Assembly (NCBI GenBank): GCA_029550985.1
Contig: JAKPGH010000122.1
Coordinates: forward strand, 1 to 8,991
Reading direction: 5' to 3'
Source: Bacillota bacterium
GTDB lineage: Bacteria > Bacillota > Clostridia > Oscillospirales > Ruminococcaceae
Length of the DNA stretch: 8,991 nt
Shown here piece after piece: positions 5,481 to 8,991 of this stretch; within the stretch, counting starts at the first letter, position 1; each line of letters begins with the position of its first letter. The translations under genes were made by a program, and so were the position numbers. The notes beneath the pieces were generated by a model. It searched no databases and had not been told where the DNA came from. It saw nothing but the letters and a program-made list of their open reading frames with translations.

Positions 5481-5523
5481 ACCATTTTTAGCAACAATCA
5501 GTAGTATAAAGAGGAGATTAGAT

Positions 5524-6609
5524 ATGTCGAACAGGCTGTTTCAGAGAATCGTGCATCAAATGCGGGAATCGATTGATCGGGTGCTGGGCGTGGTAGACGA
5601 GACGGCTACGGTCATCGCGTGTAGCGACCTTACCAAAATTGGGGAAACATTCGAATATATGATGTTGGGTATGGGGGATTCCTCCGACGTTTTTGTGCGG
5701 GACAATTATACCTTCAAGCCCTTTGGCACTGTGGCAAAGCCCGAATATGCCGTCTTTGTGGAAGGCACCGATGACGTCGCTGCCCAATTCTGCAATATCC
5801 TGTCCATATCTTTTGCCAGCATCAAGCAGTATTACGACGAAAAGTACGACCGCTGCAACTTTATCAAAAACGTCATCCTGGACAATATTCTGCCCGGCGA
5901 TATTTACATCAAAGCAAGGGAACTGCACTTTAACATCGACGCATCCCGCGTGGTGTTTTTGATTCGGATTGTGTCTTCCAATGACATTTCCGCCTTTGAT
6001 GTGATTCAAAACCTCTTCCCCGACAAGCAAAAGGACTTTGTCTTTAATATCAACGAAACCGACATCGTGCTGGTCAAGGAAATTAAAGCCGGCATCGACT
6101 CCAAAGACCTGGAAAAGCTGGCCCGCTCCATTGTGGACACGTTGGGAAGCGAGTTCTACACCAAGGTGGTTATCGGCATCGGCACCGCCGTGGTGGGAGT
6201 CAAAGATTTGGCAAGGTCCTTCAAGGAAAGCCAGGTTGCCCTGGAAGTGGGCAAGGTGTTCGACACCGACAAGCCCATTGTCAGCTACGACAATCTGGGC
6301 ATCGCCAGACTGATTTACCAGCTGCCCACCACCTTGTGCGAAGCCTTCCTGCGGGAAGTGTTTAAGAAGGGCAGCATCGAGAGTCTGGACCACGAGACTC
6401 TGTTTACCATTCAGAAGTTCTTTGAGAACAACCTCAACGTGTCGGAAACTTCTCGAAAGCTGTTTGTGCACCGCAACACTCTGGTGTATCGGCTTGAAAA
6501 AATCCGCAAGCTAACCGGATTGGATCTGCGGGAATTTGACCATGCCATTATTTTCAAAGTGGCGCTGATGGTGAAAAAGTACCTGACCTCCAATCCCGTA
6601 AAATATTAA
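5524..6609 (+). CDS. PucR/CdaR-type helix-turn-helix transcriptional regulator
   Basis: This is a 361-residue cytoplasmic protein. The C-terminus (about 290-355) is the PucR-type HTH: FFENNLNVSETSRKLFVHRN followed by TLVYRLEKIRKLTG, the typical NxxxTAxxLFVHRNTLxYRL-like pattern. The middle (about 130-240, FIKNVILDNILPGDIYIKA through VVIGIG and SFKESQVALEVG) resembles the degenerate GGDEF-like domain of CdaR-family regulators. The N-terminal part (1-120) fits a sugar-diacid-recognition-like sensor in position, but no ligand can be read from it. The ATG at 5524 has GAGGAG 7 nt upstream. In the family such proteins control uptake or catabolism of organic acids, purines or sugar diacids, yet no such genes are nearby. 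The next genes are ftsEX, 66 nt away, so its target is unknown. Both the regulator assignment and the HTH are solid; the physiological role is open. Confidence 0.85.
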   Translation: MSNRLFQRIVHQMRESIDRVLGVVDETATVIACSDLTKIGETFEYMMLGMGDSSDVFVRDNYTFKPFGTVAKPEYAVFVEGTDDVAAQFCNILSISFASIKQYYDEKYDRCNFIKNVILDNILPGDIYIKARELHFNIDASRVVFLIRIVSSNDISAFDVIQNLFPDKQKDFVFNINETDIVLVKEIKAGIDSKDLEKLARSIVDTLGSEFYTKVVIGIGTAVVGVKDLARSFKESQVALEVGKVFDTDKPIVSYDNLGIARLIYQLPTTLCEAFLREVFKKGSIESLDHETLFTIQKFFENNLNVSETSRKLFVHRNTLVYRLEKIRKLTGLDLREFDHAIIFKVALMVKKYLTSNPVKY

Positions 6610-6626
6610 CCCCTTGGCACATGGCA

Positions 6627-6649
6627 CCGGCAGTCCAAAAGGCTGCCGG
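6627..6649 (+). other. Hairpin between the regulator gene and ftsE
   Basis: CCGGCAG (6627-6633) pairs with CTGCCGG (6643-6649). An inner CC/GG extends the stem around an AAAA loop with one bulged T. No T-run follows, so termination would be weak. ftsE may be read partly from the upstream promoter, or this may be a processing site. No convincing separate ftsE promoter is visible. Confidence 0.45.
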
Positions 6650-6675
6650 CAGCCGCGAATGAGGTCGATTATAAA

Positions 6676-7557
6676 GTGATAGAATTTGCTGGTGTGTCCA
6701 AACGATATAAAAACGGTACCCAGGCACTAAAGAATGTCAGCTTTAAGGTGGACAAAGGGGAGTTTGTGTTCATCGTCGGCCCTTCGGGCGCCGGAAAAAG
6801 CACCATCATCAAAACCATTCTGCGGGAGGAAATTCCCACCTCCGGCGTTGTGACGGTCAACGGCTACAATCTCAACAAGATGAAGCGCCGCCATATCCCC
6901 AAGTACCGCCGTTCTCTGGGCATTGTCTTTCAGGACTTTCGCCTGATTCCCAATATGACCGTATACGACAATGTGGCCTTTGCTCTACGGGTCACCAACG
7001 TCGTGAAGAAAGAAATCCGTTCCCGGGTGCCTTATTGCCTGAAACTGCTGGGCCTTGCCCACAAGGCAAAATGCTATCCGGAAGAGCTTTCCGGCGGGGA
7101 GCAGCAACGGGTGGCTTTGGCGCGGGCTTTGGTCAACAACCCGGCCATCATCATTGCCGACGAGCCCACGGGGAACATCGACCCCGAGCTTTCCTTTGAA
7201 ATTGTGGACCTTCTTTCCGAAATCAACCTGCAGTGCGGCACCACCATTTTGATGGTCACGCACGAGCACGAGCTGGTCAGCTACTTCAACAAGCGGGTGA
7301 TTACCATTGACGACGGTGTTCTGCTGGCCGACACCCGCGCCGGCTCGGCGGAGTATCTGTTTACCGGGGTGGACCAGATGAACGGCTATTCCCAAACCCT
7401 GTCCAGCAGAGAAAAGGCCATCGACTTCTCAGACAAGAACCACCCCGCCACCCAACTCTTGGACTCCCGCGGCAACGCCCTGGAGGCGGATTTTCCTGTG
7501 CGGCGCACGGACAGGAATGCAAAGCGGGATAGCGCCCCGGTAGGGAGGAAGGCATGA
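6676..7557 (+). CDS. ftsE: Cell division ATP-binding protein FtsE, with C-terminal extension
   Basis: FtsE is the ATPase of the ABC-like FtsEX complex, which works on the inner face of the membrane and triggers peptidoglycan hydrolysis outside instead of moving a substrate. Visible motifs are Walker A GPSGAGKST (35-43), Q-loop Q86, the FtsE-typical GIVFQDFRLIPNMTVYDNVA, signature LSGGEQQRVALARAL (138-152), Walker B IIIADEPTG (158-166) and H-loop H196. The start is GTG at 6676, with GAGGT at 6661-6665; the protein begins MIEFAGVSKRY as FtsE should. Total length is 293 residues against about 220-230 in typical FtsE. The extra 65 or so residues after DDGVLLAD are hydrophilic, rich in charged residues and end with RRTDRNAKRD-type basic sequence. 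The stop overlaps the ftsX start (ATGA, 7554-7557), indicating coupled translation. Confidence 0.95.
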   Translation: MIEFAGVSKRYKNGTQALKNVSFKVDKGEFVFIVGPSGAGKSTIIKTILREEIPTSGVVTVNGYNLNKMKRRHIPKYRRSLGIVFQDFRLIPNMTVYDNVAFALRVTNVVKKEIRSRVPYCLKLLGLAHKAKCYPEELSGGEQQRVALARALVNNPAIIIADEPTGNIDPELSFEIVDLLSEINLQCGTTILMVTHEHELVSYFNKRVITIDDGVLLADTRAGSAEYLFTGVDQMNGYSQTLSSREKAIDFSDKNHPATQLLDSRGNALEADFPVRRTDRNAKRDSAPVGRKA

Positions 7558-8450
7558 GGTTACATAATTTTGGATATCTCGTCAGGGAAGGCGCCCGCAG
7601 CGTCATCCGCAACAAGCTGATGAGCTTTGCCTGCATCGGCGTGCTGGTGGCCTGTATGCTGCTGATTGGAGGCGCCACCATGCTCTCTCTCAATGTCACC
7701 GCCATGGTTGGCTATGTGGAGGAGCAAAACGAGGTTACGGTTTTTCTGGAAGATTGGCTGACTCCATCGGATTTGGAGATGATGGAGCTGGAGCTCAACA
7801 GCATGAGCAACATTGCCCGCTGCGTTTTTGTCTCCAAGGAAGAGGCCCTGGAGGAGCTGATGCGCCAGGACCCTGTGATGTTCGCGGGGCTGGAGGACGA
7901 CAATCCCATGCCCAATAAGTTTATTGTGCAGATTGCCGACCTTGCAAAGATTGAAGAGACGGTGGAACAGCTGCGGCAGATGGAAGGGGTCGAAAAGGTC
8001 AACGCCAACACCGACGTCGCCGCCATGCTGGTGACCATACGCAGGGCCATTGCCTATTCCGGCGCGGTGATTGTGGCCATCCTGCTGGTGGTCAGCGTGG
8101 TGATTATCACCAACAACATCAAGCTCACCATCTACGCCCGCCGGCGGGAAATCAACATCATGAAGTATGTGGGAGCCACCGATTTCTTTATCCGCATGCC
8201 CTTTTTGGTGGAGGGCGTCATCATCGGACTGGCATCGGCGATTATCGCCTTTTTGATTCTGGGATTTGGCTACACCTACTTAATCACATGGGTTGGGGAA
8301 AAGTTCAGCGCTTTTCTCGGCCCCATTTTTGGACGAGCCATCGATTTTTGGTCCATTGCCCATTACATATTCGGAGGCTTTGCCGCCATGGGAATCTTTA
8401 TCGGCGCGGTGGGCAGCGGCATCTTTGTCCGGAAGCATCTCAGGGTTTGA
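7554..8450 (+). CDS. ftsX: Cell division ABC transporter permease FtsX
   Basis: This 298-residue membrane protein has the FtsX layout. A cytoplasmic N-terminus (LVREGARSVIRNKLMSF) precedes TM1 (about 23-46). A large extracellular loop (about 50-160) follows, including NEVTVFLEDWLTPSDLEMME and FIVQIADLAKIEETVEQL. TM2 (about 170-190), the conserved coupling segment NNIKLTIYARRREINIMKYV, TM3 (about 215-245) and TM4 (about 270-290) complete it. The extracellular loop is where FtsX docks the coiled coil of its hydrolase partner; in Gram-positive bacteria this is a CwlO/PcsB-type protein, and such a gene follows here. The start ATG at 7554 overlaps the ftsE stop and has GGGAGGAAGG just upstream (7542-7551). 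No damage is seen. Confidence 0.95.
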   Translation: MRLHNFGYLVREGARSVIRNKLMSFACIGVLVACMLLIGGATMLSLNVTAMVGYVEEQNEVTVFLEDWLTPSDLEMMELELNSMSNIARCVFVSKEEALEELMRQDPVMFAGLEDDNPMPNKFIVQIADLAKIEETVEQLRQMEGVEKVNANTDVAAMLVTIRRAIAYSGAVIVAILLVVSVVIITNNIKLTIYARRREINIMKYVGATDFFIRMPFLVEGVIIGLASAIIAFLILGFGYTYLITWVGEKFSAFLGPIFGRAIDFWSIAHYIFGGFAAMGIFIGAVGSGIFVRKHLRV

Positions 8451-8551
8451 TTTACCAATGAAACCAAGGAACTGTCGAGTGGATATTCGGTGAAGTTCCA
8501 TTATCATCAAGGTTCGAACAGCACGATACACTCACAGGGAGGGAACTGATT

Positions 8552-8991
8552 TTGCCACCTAAGCGTCTGAAAACAAGGATGTTGTCTCTGGTCCTTTGCG
8601 CCGCTTTTGTCTTTGCCGGGCCGGCGGAGAAGGCTTCTGCCGACACGGTGGTGGACGGGCAGCCTGTTTCCGTGAACGACAGCGTGATTGCGAGCTACGA
8701 AAGCCAGATTGCTCAAATCAGCGCTCGCATGAAGCAGATTGAGGAGCAAAACAAGCAGCTGCAAAACGAGATTCAAAAGGCAAAGACCGAAAAAGAGCAG
8801 AATAAAGCCAAACGAAACGTCATCGACCAGCAGATTAAACTGACCAAAGACGAAATTGCCCTTCTGCAGGAGCGCATCCAGCTGTTGGAGCAGGACATTG
8901 AACAGAAGAAAGAGGAAATCGCCGCAAAGCAGGCGGAAATCGACCGCAATTACGCTTTGTACCTCCAGCGGATGCGGGCTATGTACATGCA
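8552..8991 (+). CDS. Secreted coiled-coil murein hydrolase activator (EnvC/PcsB/CwlO-like), N-terminal part
   Basis: The gene runs off the window after 146 codons. It starts at TTG (8552), supported by AGGGAGG at 8536-8542; the first ATG in frame (8579) would remove the positive n-region of the signal peptide. Residues 1-30 form a signal peptide: KRLKTR, then MLSLVLCAAFVFA, with likely cleavage after ASA (A30/D31). LVLC is not a proper lipobox. From about residue 45 to the end, nearly everything is heptad-like coiled coil rich in Q, K and E (SQIAQISARMKQIEEQNKQL onward), ending in YALYLQRMRAMYM, close to the coiled-coil core of PcsB/EnvC proteins (Y..RLRAMY). The catalytic or activator domain (M23, NlpC/P60 or CHAP) lies beyond the window, so the exact enzyme class cannot be told. 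Position directly after ftsX marks it as the FtsEX-controlled partner. The 101-nt gap has no clear promoter. Confidence 0.85.
   Translation, partial: MPPKRLKTRMLSLVLCAAFVFAGPAEKASADTVVDGQPVSVNDSVIASYESQIAQISARMKQIEEQNKQLQNEIQKAKTEKEQNKAKRNVIDQQIKLTKDEIALLQERIQLLEQDIEQKKEEIAAKQAEIDRNYALYLQRMRAMYM

Larger units (their letters stand above)
5136..5523. other. AT-rich intergenic region before the PucR-type regulator
   Basis: No coding sequence is visible in this 388-nt stretch, which is much richer in A/T than its flanks. It contains a 5-bp hairpin GGAAC/GTTCC (5242-5258), an extended -10-like TGGTATAGT (5314-5322) without a good -35, the better promoter candidate at 5418-5446 and the inverted repeat pair described separately. 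GCAATATTTTG occurs both at 5147-5157, just before this stretch on the tRNA promoter side, and at 5203-5213. The ribosome binding site GAGGAG (5511-5516) closes the region. It probably holds the upstream control elements of two divergent transcription units. Confidence 0.6.

Noticed and set aside
5518..6471. Antisense open frame (317 codons) over the PucR-type regulator
   Set aside because: It has the same shadow character: it mirrors a real gene, has no start signals, and its translation shows no family features.
8591..8602. Lipobox-like LVLC in the signal peptide of the secreted coiled-coil protein
   Set aside because: The residue before Cys should be G, A or S, and a good AxA-type cleavage site follows at A30, so secretion without lipidation is more likely.

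Overview
The window looks like chromosomal DNA of an anaerobic clostridium, most likely from the Oscillospiraceae/Ruminococcaceae side of the Firmicutes. The reasons are consensus sigma-A promoters, intrinsic terminators, strong AGGAGG-type ribosome binding sites, a type III pantothenate kinase (CoaX), a complete set of [FeFe]-hydrogenase maturases, and ftsEX followed by a PcsB/EnvC-like hydrolase activator. All intact protein genes lie on the + strand; the one tRNA is on the - strand. The species assignment is inference.

Layout. Positions 1-213 hold the C-terminus of coaX, closed by a strong terminator. Positions 290-4507 hold the hydrogenase maturation operon: a consensus promoter with a palindrome in its spacer, a structured leader of about 165 nt ending in an intrinsic terminator, then a TM1266-family protein, hydE, hydG and hydF. 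Together these make and load the 2Fe subcluster of the H-cluster: HydG makes Fe-CO/CN units from tyrosine, HydE processes the organometallic precursor, and HydF is the scaffold/GTPase that delivers it. The hydrogenase itself is not in the window. Positions 4508-5523 have no intact protein gene: they hold the hydF terminator, two gene remnants (a possible serine hydrolase on -, a tyrosine-recombinase C-terminus on +), a GTTAGAAC triple repeat, and a tRNA-Ala(GGC) on - with its own promoter and terminator. Positions 5524-6609 encode a PucR/CdaR-type regulator. Positions 6676-8991 hold ftsE, ftsX and the start of a secreted coiled-coil murein hydrolase activator, the cytoplasm-to-wall module that controls peptidoglycan cleavage.

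The most interesting signal is the hyd leader. The segment 415-423 can pair either backward, closing the hairpin at 373-423, or forward with 451-459, the 5' arm and loop of the terminator. That gives two mutually exclusive folds in the style of a riboswitch or attenuator in front of hydrogenase maturation genes. I do not recognise it as any known riboswitch class. The second point of interest is the decayed integrase next to tRNA-Ala, which looks like the scar of an integrated element.
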